The notes beneath the pieces are model-generated. The model was given only the letters and a program-made list of their open reading frames with translations. It made no database searches and had not been told where the DNA came from. This document shows, piece after piece, positions 18,056 through 27,236 of a stretch of 64,000 nucleotides of DNA. Location of the stretch: NCBI GenBank assembly GCA_029289235.1, contig JARFTZ010000046.1, positions 310,001-374,000 of the forward strand, read 5' to 3'. The stretch comes from Gammaproteobacteria bacterium (GTDB taxonomy: Bacteria > Pseudomonadota > Gammaproteobacteria > Burkholderiales > Rhodocyclaceae). Numbering within the stretch: position 1 is the stretch's first letter; every line of letters begins with the position of its first letter. Position numbers and translations under genes: made by a program.

Positions 18056-18718
18056 ATGACCGCGCAGCCCATTCGTTCAGATTCAAGAAAAGATTTCATC
18101 CTGATTCACATCGATCGCTCGCTGATCGTTGTGGACAAACCCACTCGCCTGCTTTCCGTTCCAGGGCGCGGACCGGACAAGCAGGACTGCCTGGTTACCC
18201 GCCTGCAGGTCGAATTCCCCGATGCCCTGATCGTGCACCGACTGGACTACGACACCTCCGGGCTGATCGTCCTGGCCCGCGGCAAGGCGATGCACCGTGA
18301 ACTGAGCATCCTGTTCCAGGAACGTCGCGTGGAAAAACGCTACGTGGCGGTAGTGGAAGGAAAGCCCGAACAAGAATGCGGTGAGATCGACCTGCCATTG
18401 ATCGTCGATTGGCCGAATCGTCCGCTGCACAAGGTCGATTTCGAGATCGGCAAACCGTCGCTGACCCGTTTCCAGGTCACCGCGTACGACAGCGAACGGC
18501 ACACCTCGCGGGTCGCCCTCGTTCCCGAAACGGGCCGCACCCACCAGTTGCGGGTACACATGCAGTCACTCGGCCACCCGATCCTCGGCGACCCCCTGTA
18601 TGCCGACGAAAAAGCCAGGGAGAAGTCAGACAGGCTGCTGCTGCACGCCGAATACCTTTCTTTCGTGCATCCGGTAACAAAAAAAGTGCTGTGCTTTTCC
18701 TGCAACGCACCGTTCTGA
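18056..18718 (+). CDS. rluA: RluA-type pseudouridine synthase
   Basis: 220 residues. The catalytic Asp64 lies in HRLDYDTSGL, the invariant RluA-family motif. VVDKPTRLLSVPG near residue 25 and ETGRTHQLRVHM near residue 160 complete the fold. There is no S4 domain, and the short length fits RluA itself, which modifies 23S rRNA U746 and tRNA U32 in Escherichia coli. Target specificity is inferred from length and family. The stop is two bases from the end of the convergent LysR gene. Confidence 0.85.
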   Translation: MTAQPIRSDSRKDFILIHIDRSLIVVDKPTRLLSVPGRGPDKQDCLVTRLQVEFPDALIVHRLDYDTSGLIVLARGKAMHRELSILFQERRVEKRYVAVVEGKPEQECGEIDLPLIVDWPNRPLHKVDFEIGKPSLTRFQVTAYDSERHTSRVALVPETGRTHQLRVHMQSLGHPILGDPLYADEKAREKSDRLLLHAEYLSFVHPVTKKVLCFSCNAPF

Positions 18719-18720
18719 AC

Positions 18721-19635
18721 CTACACGGAAGCTGCTTTTTCTCCGGACGCGTTCGTTTTCTTCAACAAAAGACTTATGAAATAGCGCGTCAACAACGAGG
18801 GAGCAGTATTAACCGACGTCGCCATCTGGAGATCGATAGCGATGGACGGTTTCAACGGCTTGATTAGCAGCTGTCCCAAAAAAGTGTTCGCTATATACGG
18901 GGTCACGATACCCACACCGATGCCCGCTGCGACCAGTGCACAAACCGTGATTGATGATGTGGTTTGTACCGAAAAGTAGTCGGGCATCCCATGTTTCAGA
19001 AGTTGCTCCTTGATTTTCATGCAAAGCTCATCAGTCTCGCTGATCGAAAGAATTCTCTCGCCTTTGAGCATCGGGAGCTCAATCGTATCCGCGTCTTTCA
19101 ATGGATGATTGAGTGGCAAGACGCAGACTGCCGGAGTCGTCTTGATCACCACGGGTTGAAAATCGCTGTGATTGAATTCGCCGGTCGCGAGCGCCAGATC
19201 AATCAAATCCTGATTCAGGAACCCCTCCAATTGATGGGTACTCATCGTTTGAATGCTGATATGCGTGTTGGGGTACTTTTTCAAGAACTCCCCGACAACC
19301 TCGGGTAACAACCCGATGCCCAAGGTCGGCGTGCAGCCAAGCCGCAACGTCTGCGTACCAGATTCACGCATGATCGCAACAATCGATTCAATCTTTTGCA
19401 GACCTGCAAAGTGCTGCTGGATGGCTTTGTACAAGAAGTTGCCCTCGCTGGTCGGCCTCAAACGCCCTTGGTGCAAATCAAACAGCGTGAGTTCTGTCGC
19501 ACTCTGGAGTTCAGCAATACGACGGCTGATCGAGGGCTGCGTCGTGTTCAGCATGGCGGCTGCGCGGGTAGTCGTACCCGTTTGCATGACCGCCTTGAAC
19601 GCTTCGATCTGCTGGAAATTGAGGTTTCTGGCCAT
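18721..19635 (-). CDS. LysR family transcriptional regulator
   Basis: 304 residues from ATG 19635 with AAGGAGAG upstream. The N-terminal winged helix-turn-helix spans residues ~5-65 (ATTRAAAMLNTTQPSISRRIAEL). The co-inducer-binding domain has the PBP-II fold (TLRLGCTPTLGIGLLPEV...). It is divergent from the beta-propeller gene and tctCBA, and a near-perfect palindrome lies 30 bases upstream of its start. It probably autoregulates and controls that cassette in response to the transported carboxylate. Inducer unknown. Confidence 0.9.
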   Translation of the reverse strand: MARNLNFQQIEAFKAVMQTGTTTRAAAMLNTTQPSISRRIAELQSATELTLFDLHQGRLRPTSEGNFLYKAIQQHFAGLQKIESIVAIMRESGTQTLRLGCTPTLGIGLLPEVVGEFLKKYPNTHISIQTMSTHQLEGFLNQDLIDLALATGEFNHSDFQPVVIKTTPAVCVLPLNHPLKDADTIELPMLKGERILSISETDELCMKIKEQLLKHGMPDYFSVQTTSSITVCALVAAGIGVGIVTPYIANTFLGQLLIKPLKPSIAIDLQMATSVNTAPSLLTRYFISLLLKKTNASGEKAASV

Positions 19636-19664
19636 ATTGACTCTCCTTTGTGCCCGCTAATCGG

Positions 19665-19689
19665 GTATATCAATTTTGAATTGATATAC
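19665..19689. promoter_or_regulatory. LysR-type operator candidate
   Basis: GTATATCAATT-TTG-AATTGATATAC is an 11-bp perfect palindrome with a 3-base centre. It contains the T-N11-A core expected for LysR regulators (ATCAATTTTGAATTGAT). It lies in the 193-bp divergent region between the LysR gene and the beta-propeller/tctCBA genes. The surroundings are strongly A/T-rich. Confidence 0.75.
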
Positions 19690-19828
19690 AAAATAATAGC
19701 ATTTGCCCGTATAGGAACTCGACACTAGAGTTGGCGCGTAAACATTCGAGCCACCTTTCAAGCGATCCCGTAACAACCGGGTGGCTGAAGCCCGTAACGC
19801 CCCACGTCCCGATGAAACAGGAGTCCAG

Positions 19829-21112
19829 ATGAGTACATCACCCATCGTCAAATCACCATGTCCGTGTCGCCGCCTTGAATCCGGAGCCGGGCATCATTTT
19901 TTTGGTTACTACAACAAAACAGTCTGGGACCGTAGCGGTCGCTACTTGCTCGCCAACCAGGTGGCGATGATGGATGCCAACCTGACTCCGGATCTTCCGG
20001 CGGAAGTGGGGTTCTTCGATCTCGAAAACGGCGACCGCTTCCATTGCCTCGACCGGACCACGGCCTGGAACTGGCAGATGGGTTGTCAACTGCAGTGGCT
20101 GGATGGCTCGCCACAGCGAGAAGTGATCTACAACTGCCGGACCGAGGACGCAAATTCCGTTTACCCGGGGTTCGGATCAACCGTATACAACATCGATACC
20201 GGCGTAAAAAGGGAACTGCCACTCCCGGTTTATGTGGTCTCGCCTGACAGCCGCTTCGCACTGTGCGTTGACTACAGTCGCCTGTACATCACCCATGAGA
20301 CGATTGGCTATGCCGAAGACAATCCTCCGAGCCAAATGCCGAACGCGCCCGCCAACGATGGCATTCATTACATGGACATCGCCACAGGCCAGTCGCGACT
20401 GATCACCAGCTATGCGGATCTGCGCAACTTCAAGCCGGTCAAATCCATGGACAAGGCCATCCACTGGGTCAGCCACATCGAGATCAACCCGACTTCTTCG
20501 CGCTTCCTGATGCTGCATCGCTGGACCGAGCGCGTCAAGGATGAAACCTGTTTCCTGCACCGCCTGATTACGGTCAATCCAGACGGAACAGACATGCGCC
20601 TGCTGGAGGATTCGGATCATCCCCTGCCCCAGTTGGAAGAGAATTTCGATCCGAACGCGGTTGGAACCTACGACTACGAAAAGTCTGAGTATCAGATATC
20701 CCACCCCATGTGGTGCGCCAAGGATCGCATCATTGTCTGGGCCCCCCACGCTGGAAGCATCCACTATCACCTATACACCGACGCTGACAACGGCGAAGTC
20801 GAAATAATCGGGAAGAACATATTGAATGAGAATGGACACATGTCCTTTTCGCCAACCAACCGTCGCTGGCTCCTGAGCGACACTTATCCGGATTCGGAAA
20901 CGCACGAGCGTATCCTCTTCCTGTATGACACAGAAGCCAACCGACGCTATGACATTGGCAGTTTTTACGCAGATCCAGGCTTGAAAAAGGAGAACCGCTG
21001 CGATTTGCATCCACGCTGGAGCCGCGACGGGAAACAGGTATGCATCGACTCGGTTCATGAATCGGAGCGCCAGATGTACCTTATCGACGTTTCCGGAATT
21101 ACGGGCAACTGA
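19829..21112 (+). CDS. TolB-like beta-propeller protein, possibly oligogalacturonate lyase-related
   Basis: 427 residues from ATG 19829, preceded by AGGAG. There is no signal peptide, so it is predicted cytoplasmic. The chain is a run of about seven propeller blades with Ser-Pro-Asp/Ser-Arg-Asp-Gly turns (VSPDSRFALCVD, FSPTNRRWLLSDTY, HPRWSRDGKQVCIDS). His residues fall at positions resembling the metal site of oligogalacturonate lyase (PL22) propellers: GHHFFGYYNK, HWVSHIEINP, NGHMSFSP and HPRW. Divergent control by LysR and the adjacent tctCBA suggest it processes or senses the transported organic acid. The fold call is good. Lyase activity is only a possibility. Confidence 0.6.
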   Translation: MSTSPIVKSPCPCRRLESGAGHHFFGYYNKTVWDRSGRYLLANQVAMMDANLTPDLPAEVGFFDLENGDRFHCLDRTTAWNWQMGCQLQWLDGSPQREVIYNCRTEDANSVYPGFGSTVYNIDTGVKRELPLPVYVVSPDSRFALCVDYSRLYITHETIGYAEDNPPSQMPNAPANDGIHYMDIATGQSRLITSYADLRNFKPVKSMDKAIHWVSHIEINPTSSRFLMLHRWTERVKDETCFLHRLITVNPDGTDMRLLEDSDHPLPQLEENFDPNAVGTYDYEKSEYQISHPMWCAKDRIIVWAPHAGSIHYHLYTDADNGEVEIIGKNILNENGHMSFSPTNRRWLLSDTYPDSETHERILFLYDTEANRRYDIGSFYADPGLKKENRCDLHPRWSRDGKQVCIDSVHESERQMYLIDVSGITGN

Positions 21113-21194
21113 CTATCGCTTGGCTCGCTATCGTTGAATACATGGCGTTGTTGTTTGACATGGCACTGCAGTTTCATTTCTCAGAGAGGCTAAT

Positions 21195-22172
21195 ATGGCA
21201 AAGTTTTCGAAAAACATGACCATGATCGCTGCGGCAGCGTTTCTGCTTGCAGGCGCAATTGTTCCTGTGCATGCGCAGGCTGATTTTCCGACCAAACCCG
21301 TTGTGGCAACCGTGCCATTCTCTCCAGGCGGGGGGAATGACATTTTGTTGCGCCTGATCTCGAAGCACGCCTCTTCGTTCCTTGGACAGACCCTGGTAGT
21401 GGAAAACAAGCCCGGAGCCGGCGGACAGATCGGCTGGACAGCCTTGGCAAAATCCCGGCCGGATGGCTACAGCATCGGCGCGACCAGCCTGCCCTCGATG
21501 GTGATCATCAAGGCCATGCGCCCCGAAACGCCTTTCGCCCTTGATGATTTCAAATACATCTGCAACATCCAGATCGACCCCATCGTCTGGCTGGTCAAGT
21601 CCGATAGTCGCTTCAAGACAGCGAACGATTTCGTCATACAGGCTTCGGACCCCCAGAAGAAAATCAATGTTGCCGGCGACGGCCCGCAGAGCAACGTTCA
21701 GCTTCAGCACCTGGCCGCGGCCAAGGTGTTGGGGCTATCCACCAACTACGTTTCCTTCAACGGATCCGGACCGGCGATCACCGCGCTGCTCGGTGGCCAG
21801 GTCGAGATCGCCGCGGCAACACTCAGCGCGGCGATGTCCAACATTGAAGCGGGAAAGATCAAGGCGCTGGTCGTTTTCAACGATGAGCCGTTGAGCGCAA
21901 TCCCGGACGTTCCTACCGCATCGAAACTCTTCGGGAAGCCAATACCCTCGGTCGGCATGGCCGTCCGCGGACTGGCGGCCCCCAAGGGAATTCCCGACGA
22001 CAAACTGGCGAAACTTGAAGCCGCCTTCCGGAAAGTCAGCGAGTCCAAAGCCTTCCTGGACGAAGCGAAGGAAATGGGCATCGTCGTCAAGTTCATGGGA
22101 AGCGCTCAAACGGAAGCGCACGTCAAGGAATCGACCAAGGAAGTCGAGGCCCTCAAGGACCTGCTGAAATAA
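21195..22172 (+). CDS. tctC: tripartite tricarboxylate transporter substrate-binding protein (TctC/Bug family)
   Basis: 325 residues. A classic signal peptide (MAKFSKNMTMIAAAAFLLAGAI, cleavage after ...VHAQA) precedes the Bug domain: DFPTKPVVATVPFSPGGGNDILLR, then VVENKPGAGGQIGWTALAKSRPDGY. These periplasmic receptors capture carboxylates (citrate and other di- or tricarboxylates, sometimes aromatic acids) and deliver them to TctAB. It is followed by tctB and tctA. The ligand is unknown. Confidence 0.92.
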   Translation: MAKFSKNMTMIAAAAFLLAGAIVPVHAQADFPTKPVVATVPFSPGGGNDILLRLISKHASSFLGQTLVVENKPGAGGQIGWTALAKSRPDGYSIGATSLPSMVIIKAMRPETPFALDDFKYICNIQIDPIVWLVKSDSRFKTANDFVIQASDPQKKINVAGDGPQSNVQLQHLAAAKVLGLSTNYVSFNGSGPAITALLGGQVEIAAATLSAAMSNIEAGKIKALVVFNDEPLSAIPDVPTASKLFGKPIPSVGMAVRGLAAPKGIPDDKLAKLEAAFRKVSESKAFLDEAKEMGIVVKFMGSAQTEAHVKESTKEVEALKDLLK

Positions 22173-22241
22173 CAAGTTGAGCAGTCTGCGGTGGCCCATT
22201 CCGTCACGGGAATGGTCACCGCTTTTTCAGGAAACGAACGT

Positions 22242-22685
22242 ATGGCAAAGATATCCCGAACCAAAGAATGCGGTTTTGCCGCCGCCATGGTCCTGCTTTC
22301 CGCGGCTTTTCTCATCCGCGCATTCATGTATCCGGCGGCATCTTCCCAGTTTCCACGCTTTCTCATGCTGCTTCAATTGATCTTCTCGATGGTCCTCTTT
22401 GTTCTGTCGTTGCGCGTTCCGCAAGCGGCTGGAACAGGTAGTTTCCGCCTCGCAACCCTGTATCCGCCCATCAAGGTTTTCGTCGCTTCAGCGGTTTACG
22501 TGCTGGCCATCGGCTATCTCGGCTATTTCGCTTCTACGGCCCTGTTCCTTTGCGGCTCGATGTACTGGTTTGGAAAACACGGCCCCGTCGTGCTGATCAG
22601 TGTTTCCGGGGGATTCATCCTGACGGTCTATGCCTTGTTCGTTTTATTCATCGGGGTTCGCCTGCCCGAAGGCCTGCTGATCTAG
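22242..22685 (+). CDS. tctB: tripartite tricarboxylate transporter small membrane subunit TctB
   Basis: 147 residues from ATG 22242, chosen because AGGAAA lies 7-8 bases before it; an ATG at 22212 is possible. Four hydrophobic helices match the TctB family: AAAMVLLSAAFLIRAF, LIFSMVLFVLSL, VFVASAVYVLAIGYLGYF and the C-terminal SVSGGFILTVYALFVLFIGV. The subunit partners TctA in sodium-coupled uptake. Confidence 0.88.
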   Translation: MAKISRTKECGFAAAMVLLSAAFLIRAFMYPAASSQFPRFLMLLQLIFSMVLFVLSLRVPQAAGTGSFRLATLYPPIKVFVASAVYVLAIGYLGYFASTALFLCGSMYWFGKHGPVVLISVSGGFILTVYALFVLFIGVRLPEGLLI

Positions 22686-22718
22686 CTCATCCTCATTGCG
22701 AAAAGAAAAGGCGACGAT

Positions 22719-24224
22719 ATGGAATCGATACTTAACGGAATCACACTGGGAGCGGCTCAAATGCTGGATCCCATGGCGCTTCTCCTGATCATGCTGGGAA
22801 CCATCTTCGGGATCGTTATCGGCTCGTTACCCGGTCTCACCAGCACCATGGGCGTAGCTCTCCTTGTCCCGGTCACCTTCGGGATGACTCCCGTCCAGGG
22901 GCTCTCGCTGCTTGGGGCGGTCTATTGCTCTTCGACCTACGCCGGCGCAATCAGCGCGATACTGATCAATATTCCCGGCACGCCGTCCAACTGCAGCACC
23001 TTGCTTGACGGTTTCCCGATGACCAAAAGAGGCCAGGCGGGCCTTGCCATAGCGCTCGCAACAGCAGCGTCGGCCATCGGAGGATTCTTCAGCAACGTCG
23101 CGCTGCTTTTCATGGCTCCGCCACTGGCAGAACTGGCATTGCGATTTGGGTCCCAAGAGTATTTCCTGCTTGCCCTCTTCGGTGTTTCCGTGATCGCCTC
23201 GCTTTCGGAACGCAACCTGCTCAAGGGCTTTATCTCGGGAACATTTGGTCTTTTCCTGGCGGTCGTGGGCATGCATCCAATGACCGGCGAAATCCGCTTC
23301 GCCATGGGCATTCCCGAGCTTTTCAACGGTATTCCCCTGGTCGTCGCCCTGATCGGACTCTATTCCTTGCCGGAGGTTGTCGAAAACATTTCTGGCTCAT
23401 TGAAACAGGAAGCCGCCGTTCATGAGGTCAAAGGCATATTCGGCCGAATGATGGAAGTGTTCAAATACAAGATGCTGATGTTCCGGGCCACCCTCATCGG
23501 TCTCATCGTCGGTGTCGTTCCCGGGGCCGGGTCGAGCATTGCCGGGTTTATCGCCTACGATGACGCCAAGAGAAATTCCAAAACTCCTGAAACGTTCGGA
23601 ACGGGAAACCCTGAAGGTCTAGTGGCTTCCGAAACCGCAAACAACGCAGTTGTGGGAGGTTCGCTCATTCCCGCACTGACCCTCGGCATCCCGGGCAACG
23701 CAGTGTCCGCGGTCATGCTTGGCGGATTGATGATCCACGGACTGAAACCGGGACCCGGTCTTTTCACCGAAAATGCCGGCATCACCTACGGCTTCATCAT
23801 CAGCATGTTCCTCGCAAATCTGGTTTTTGTTCCCGCCGGACTCGCCGTGGCGCGCTACGGGGTCAGCTTCATCAAGACCCCCGGCACGATCCTGGGTCCG
23901 CTCATCATTGCGCTTGGCGTCATCGGCGCATATGCACTCAATATGTCGCTGCTTGATGTATGGATCATGCTGGTCATCGGCCTGCTTGGTTACGTAATGA
24001 AACAGTTCGACGTCCCCAGGGAACCCTTGGTGCTTGGACTCGTTCTTGGCACCATGGCGGAGGGGGAACTCGCCAGATCACTGGCGCTCGTACAGAACGA
24101 CGTCCCTGCATTGATCGGCAGCATGTTCACGCGACCTTTGTCGTTGATCATCATCGGACTCACTGCCATCTCGGTATTTCAAGGGCTGCGCTCGCAATTC
24201 AGGCAGAAAAAAGTCGATGCCTGA
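22719..24224 (+). CDS. tctA: tripartite tricarboxylate transporter large membrane subunit TctA
   Basis: 501 residues with about eleven to twelve membrane helices. The family hallmarks are present: GIVIGSLPGLTSTMGVALLVP near the N-terminus and, in the second half, GVVPGAGSSIAGFIAYD and TLGIPGNAVSAVMLGGLMIHG. It is the transport subunit that works with TctB and the periplasmic TctC, driven by an ion gradient. It is the last gene of the cassette and is followed by a bidirectional terminator. Confidence 0.95.
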   Translation: MESILNGITLGAAQMLDPMALLLIMLGTIFGIVIGSLPGLTSTMGVALLVPVTFGMTPVQGLSLLGAVYCSSTYAGAISAILINIPGTPSNCSTLLDGFPMTKRGQAGLAIALATAASAIGGFFSNVALLFMAPPLAELALRFGSQEYFLLALFGVSVIASLSERNLLKGFISGTFGLFLAVVGMHPMTGEIRFAMGIPELFNGIPLVVALIGLYSLPEVVENISGSLKQEAAVHEVKGIFGRMMEVFKYKMLMFRATLIGLIVGVVPGAGSSIAGFIAYDDAKRNSKTPETFGTGNPEGLVASETANNAVVGGSLIPALTLGIPGNAVSAVMLGGLMIHGLKPGPGLFTENAGITYGFIISMFLANLVFVPAGLAVARYGVSFIKTPGTILGPLIIALGVIGAYALNMSLLDVWIMLVIGLLGYVMKQFDVPREPLVLGLVLGTMAEGELARSLALVQNDVPALIGSMFTRPLSLIIIGLTAISVFQGLRSQFRQKKVDA

Positions 24225-24278
24225 GAAAACAGCTTAACCTCGGCTTCCTGCCCCAACCTCTGAAAAAAGCTGGGACAC

Positions 24279-24311
24279 AAAAAACCCCCCAGATTAACCG
24301 GGGGCTTTTTT
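24279..24311. terminator. bidirectional terminator between tctA and korB
   Basis: AAAAAACCCCCC, a short loop and GGGGGCTTTTTT give a stem that ends in a T run on both strands. It serves convergent tctA (plus) and korB (minus). Confidence 0.85.
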
Positions 24312-24327
24312 CCTGGGCAGATACCAT

Positions 24328-25389
24328 CTACCCGCGTCTCAGCGACTCATTCAGCGCCTCCAGCGCCTCGGAGCCCGGACACAGCTCCGCGACGCCGAGC
24401 TGGTTGAGCGGCGTTTCCACCGTATTGAGGTAACGGTGCAGTTCCTCGCCTGTGCTGTCGACGTAGATCAGCCCGGTGACGATCTCGCCGAGGGCGTGCC
24501 GTTCCTGCAGGTAGTTCATCGCCCCGACGCGGTCGGACGGATCGTAGTCCTCGCCGAGCTTGCGCAGGCACAGTACAGAACCATCGTGCTGGACGACACG
24601 GCGCAGTTCGCCCGGGGCGTAGGTCGCGGTGATCTTGTCCTTGGGCAGGATCACGTCGAGCCGGTTGATCGCCTCGTTGTGCTCGCGCACATAGTCGTAG
24701 CTCTTGGTCGAGCCGGCGTGGTTGTTGAAGGTCACGCACGGGCTGATCACGTCGATCAGCGCCGGGCCGCGGTGGCGCATCGCGCCCTTGATCAGAGGGA
24801 TCAGCTGCTCCTTGTCGCCGGAGAAGCTGCGTGCGACATACGTCGCCCCGAGTTGCAGGGCGAGCGCAACGAGGTCGATCGGCGAGTCGTTGTTGACCAC
24901 GCCGCGTTTACTCTTCGAACCCTTGTCGGCGGTCGCCGAGAACTGCCCTTTGGTCAAGCCATAGACGCCGTTGTTCTCGACGATATAGACCATGTTCACC
25001 CCGCGCCGCATGGCGTGGGCGAACTGGCCGATGCCGATCGAGGCGGAGTCGCCGTCGCCGGAGACACCGAGGTACAGGAGATCGCGGTTGGCCATGGCGG
25101 CGCCGGTCAGCACCGAGGGCATGCGCCCGTGCGTGGTGTTGAAGCCGTGCGAGTTGCCGAGGAAGTAGTCCGGGGTCTTCGACGAGCAGCCGATGCCGGA
25201 GAGCTTGGCGACGCGGTGCGGTTCGATGTCGAGGTCGAAGCAGGCCTGGACGACGGACGCGCTGATCGAGTCGTGGCCGCAGCCGGCGCAGAGAGTGGAA
25301 ATCGCCCCTTCGTAGTCGCGCTTGGTGTAGCCGAGCGCGTTCTTCGGGGTGTCGGGACGCAGCAGTTTGGGTTTGGCAAGATAGGTCAT
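24328..25389 (-). CDS. korB: 2-oxoglutarate:acceptor oxidoreductase beta subunit (KorB)
   Basis: 353 residues from ATG 25389, which overlaps the korA stop (ATGA). The cluster ligands CAGCGH (Cys34, Cys37) and Cys68 and the TPP/Mg motif GDGDSASIG at ~111 are present. SPCVTFN supplies the last cluster Cys. With KorA it oxidises 2-oxoglutarate to succinyl-CoA, passing electrons to the KorC-like flavoprotein or ferredoxin. The operon matches the KorABC 2-oxoglutarate:NADP oxidoreductase described from Azoarcus evansii. That assignment is by gene organisation. Confidence 0.9.
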   Translation of the reverse strand: MTYLAKPKLLRPDTPKNALGYTKRDYEGAISTLCAGCGHDSISASVVQACFDLDIEPHRVAKLSGIGCSSKTPDYFLGNSHGFNTTHGRMPSVLTGAAMANRDLLYLGVSGDGDSASIGIGQFAHAMRRGVNMVYIVENNGVYGLTKGQFSATADKGSKSKRGVVNNDSPIDLVALALQLGATYVARSFSGDKEQLIPLIKGAMRHRGPALIDVISPCVTFNNHAGSTKSYDYVREHNEAINRLDVILPKDKITATYAPGELRRVVQHDGSVLCLRKLGEDYDPSDRVGAMNYLQERHALGEIVTGLIYVDSTGEELHRYLNTVETPLNQLGVAELCPGSEALEALNESLRRG

Positions 25390-27236
25390 GAGGCCACCTG
25401 TTGACGCAACGGGGTCACGTTGTTTTGCTTGACGATGTCGGTGATGCGCCCGGCGATGAAGCCGGCGGTGATCGGCGTGCCGTCGTAGTGCAGGACACGG
25501 ATCAGGCGCTTTGGATCGATATCGCCTTCGTTGATGATCATCGTGCGCAGCTGGGCGCTTTCGTTCTGCTCGACGACAAAGACGTAGTCGTGATCGGCGA
25601 TGAAGTCCATCACTTCGTCGGCAAACGGGAAGGCGCGAACGCGCATCAGATCGACATGCACGCCCTGCTTCTCGAGCATGGCGAAGGCTTCGGCCATCGC
25701 CGGGCTGGTTGAACCGTAGTAGATCGCGCCGTAGCGGGTCGGCTGGCTGGCCTTCTGGCTGACCGGTGCCGGCACGAGCTTGCGGGCCGTGACGAACTTG
25801 CGGCGCAGGCGCTCCATGTTGTAGACGTAGTCGGTGCCGGCTTCGCTGTACTTGGCGTAGGCGTTGCGCGTGGTGCCACGGCTGAAGAAGGCGCCCTTGG
25901 TCGGGTGCGTGCCGGGGATGGTGCGGTAGGGGATGCCGTCGCCATCTACATCGAGGTAGCGGCCGAAGTTCTTGCCGGAATCCAGATCGGCGGCGCTCAT
26001 CACCTTGCCGCGGTCGTACTGGCGGCTGTCGTCCCAGTCGAAGGGCTTGCACAGCACTTCGTTCATGCCGATATCGAGGTCGGACATGACGAAGACCGGG
26101 GTCTGCAGGCGCTCGGCGAGGTCGAAGGCCTGTGCGGTGAGGGTGAAGCACTCGTACGGGTCTTCGGGGAAGAGCAGGATGTGCTTGGTGTCGCCGTGCG
26201 AGGCGTAGGCGCAGGCGATCAGGTCGGACTGCTGGGTCCGCGTCGGCATGCCGGTGGACGGGCCGCCGCGCTGGACGTTGACGACCACCGCCGGAACTTC
26301 GGCGAAGTAGGCGAGGCCGAAGAATTCCTGCATCAGCGAGATGCCGGGACCGGAAGTGGCGGTGAAGGCCCGGGCACCGTTCCACGAGGCGCCGATGACC
26401 ATGCCGATCGCGGCGAGTTCGTCTTCGGCCTGGACGATGGCGTAACGCCCCATGCCGTTGTCCGGGTCGGTGCGGAACTTGCGACAGTAGCTGATGAAGG
26501 CTTCGATGACCGAGGTCGACGGGGTGATCGGGTACCAGCCGACGACGGTGGCGCCACCATAGACAGCCCCAAGGCCGCAGGCGTCGTTGCCGTTGCTGAA
26601 GATGCGGTTGCCGACGCCGTCGGAACGCTCCACGCGCAGGCCGATCGGGCACGGCAGATGCGCCCTGGCTTCGTCGTAGCCGAGCTTGAGGGCCTGGATG
26701 TTGGAGGCGATCAGCTTTTCCTTGCCACGGAACTGGTGCGAAATCAGCCCTTCGACGACGGCGAAGTCCATGTCGAGCAGCGCGGTGAGCGCGCCGACGT
26801 AGAGGATGTTCTTCATCAACTGACGCTGGCGCGGGTCGGTGTATTCGCGGGTGCAGATCTCGGTCAGCGGCAGGCCGAGGACGGTGATGTCGTCACGGAA
26901 GCGCGAGCGCGGCAGCATCTTGGTGCTGTCGTAGAACAGGTAGCCGCCCGGCGACAGTTCGGCGACGTCGCGGTCCCAGGTCTGCGGGTTCATCGCGACC
27001 ATCAGGTCGCAGCCGCCTTTGCGCCCGAGCCAGCCTTCGCCGGAGACGCGCATTTCGTACCAGGTCGGCAGGCCCTGGATGTTCGACGGGAAGATGTTGC
27101 GCGGCGCCACCGGGACGCCCATGCCCATCACCGCGCGGGCGAAGAGTTCATTCGCCGACGCCGAGCCGGTGCCGTTGATGTTGGCGAACTTGATGACGAA
27201 GTCGTTGCTTTTCTGCAGGGGTTGCACGGTACTCAT
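25386..27236 (-). CDS. korA: 2-oxoglutarate:acceptor oxidoreductase alpha subunit, gamma-alpha fusion (KorA)
   Basis: 616 residues. Residues ~10-190 are the gamma domain (FVIKFANINGTGSASANELFARAV...). From ~225 comes the alpha pyrimidine-binding domain (GGATVVGWYPITPSTSVIE, with the conserved YPITPS motif), then the C-terminal TPP-enzyme domain. This gamma-alpha fusion is the usual layout of two-subunit 2-oxoacid:ferredoxin oxidoreductases. It lies between the flavoprotein gene and korB with overlapping stop/start codons, so the three are one operon. Confidence 0.92.
   Translation of the reverse strand: MSTVQPLQKSNDFVIKFANINGTGSASANELFARAVMGMGVPVAPRNIFPSNIQGLPTWYEMRVSGEGWLGRKGGCDLMVAMNPQTWDRDVAELSPGGYLFYDSTKMLPRSRFRDDITVLGLPLTEICTREYTDPRQRQLMKNILYVGALTALLDMDFAVVEGLISHQFRGKEKLIASNIQALKLGYDEARAHLPCPIGLRVERSDGVGNRIFSNGNDACGLGAVYGGATVVGWYPITPSTSVIEAFISYCRKFRTDPDNGMGRYAIVQAEDELAAIGMVIGASWNGARAFTATSGPGISLMQEFFGLAYFAEVPAVVVNVQRGGPSTGMPTRTQQSDLIACAYASHGDTKHILLFPEDPYECFTLTAQAFDLAERLQTPVFVMSDLDIGMNEVLCKPFDWDDSRQYDRGKVMSAADLDSGKNFGRYLDVDGDGIPYRTIPGTHPTKGAFFSRGTTRNAYAKYSEAGTDYVYNMERLRRKFVTARKLVPAPVSQKASQPTRYGAIYYGSTSPAMAEAFAMLEKQGVHVDLMRVRAFPFADEVMDFIADHDYVFVVEQNESAQLRTMIINEGDIDPKRLIRVLHYDGTPITAGFIAGRITDIVKQNNVTPLRQQVAS

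Noticed and set aside
18721-24224. Cassette as a genomic island with attachment sites.
   Set aside because: No integrase, tRNA or flanking direct repeats are seen; only composition and gene type suggest transfer.
25390-26652. Extension of korB upstream through korA in another frame.
   Set aside because: The added part is Arg/Pro-rich shadow sequence. ATG 25389 overlaps the korA stop and gives the family's length.
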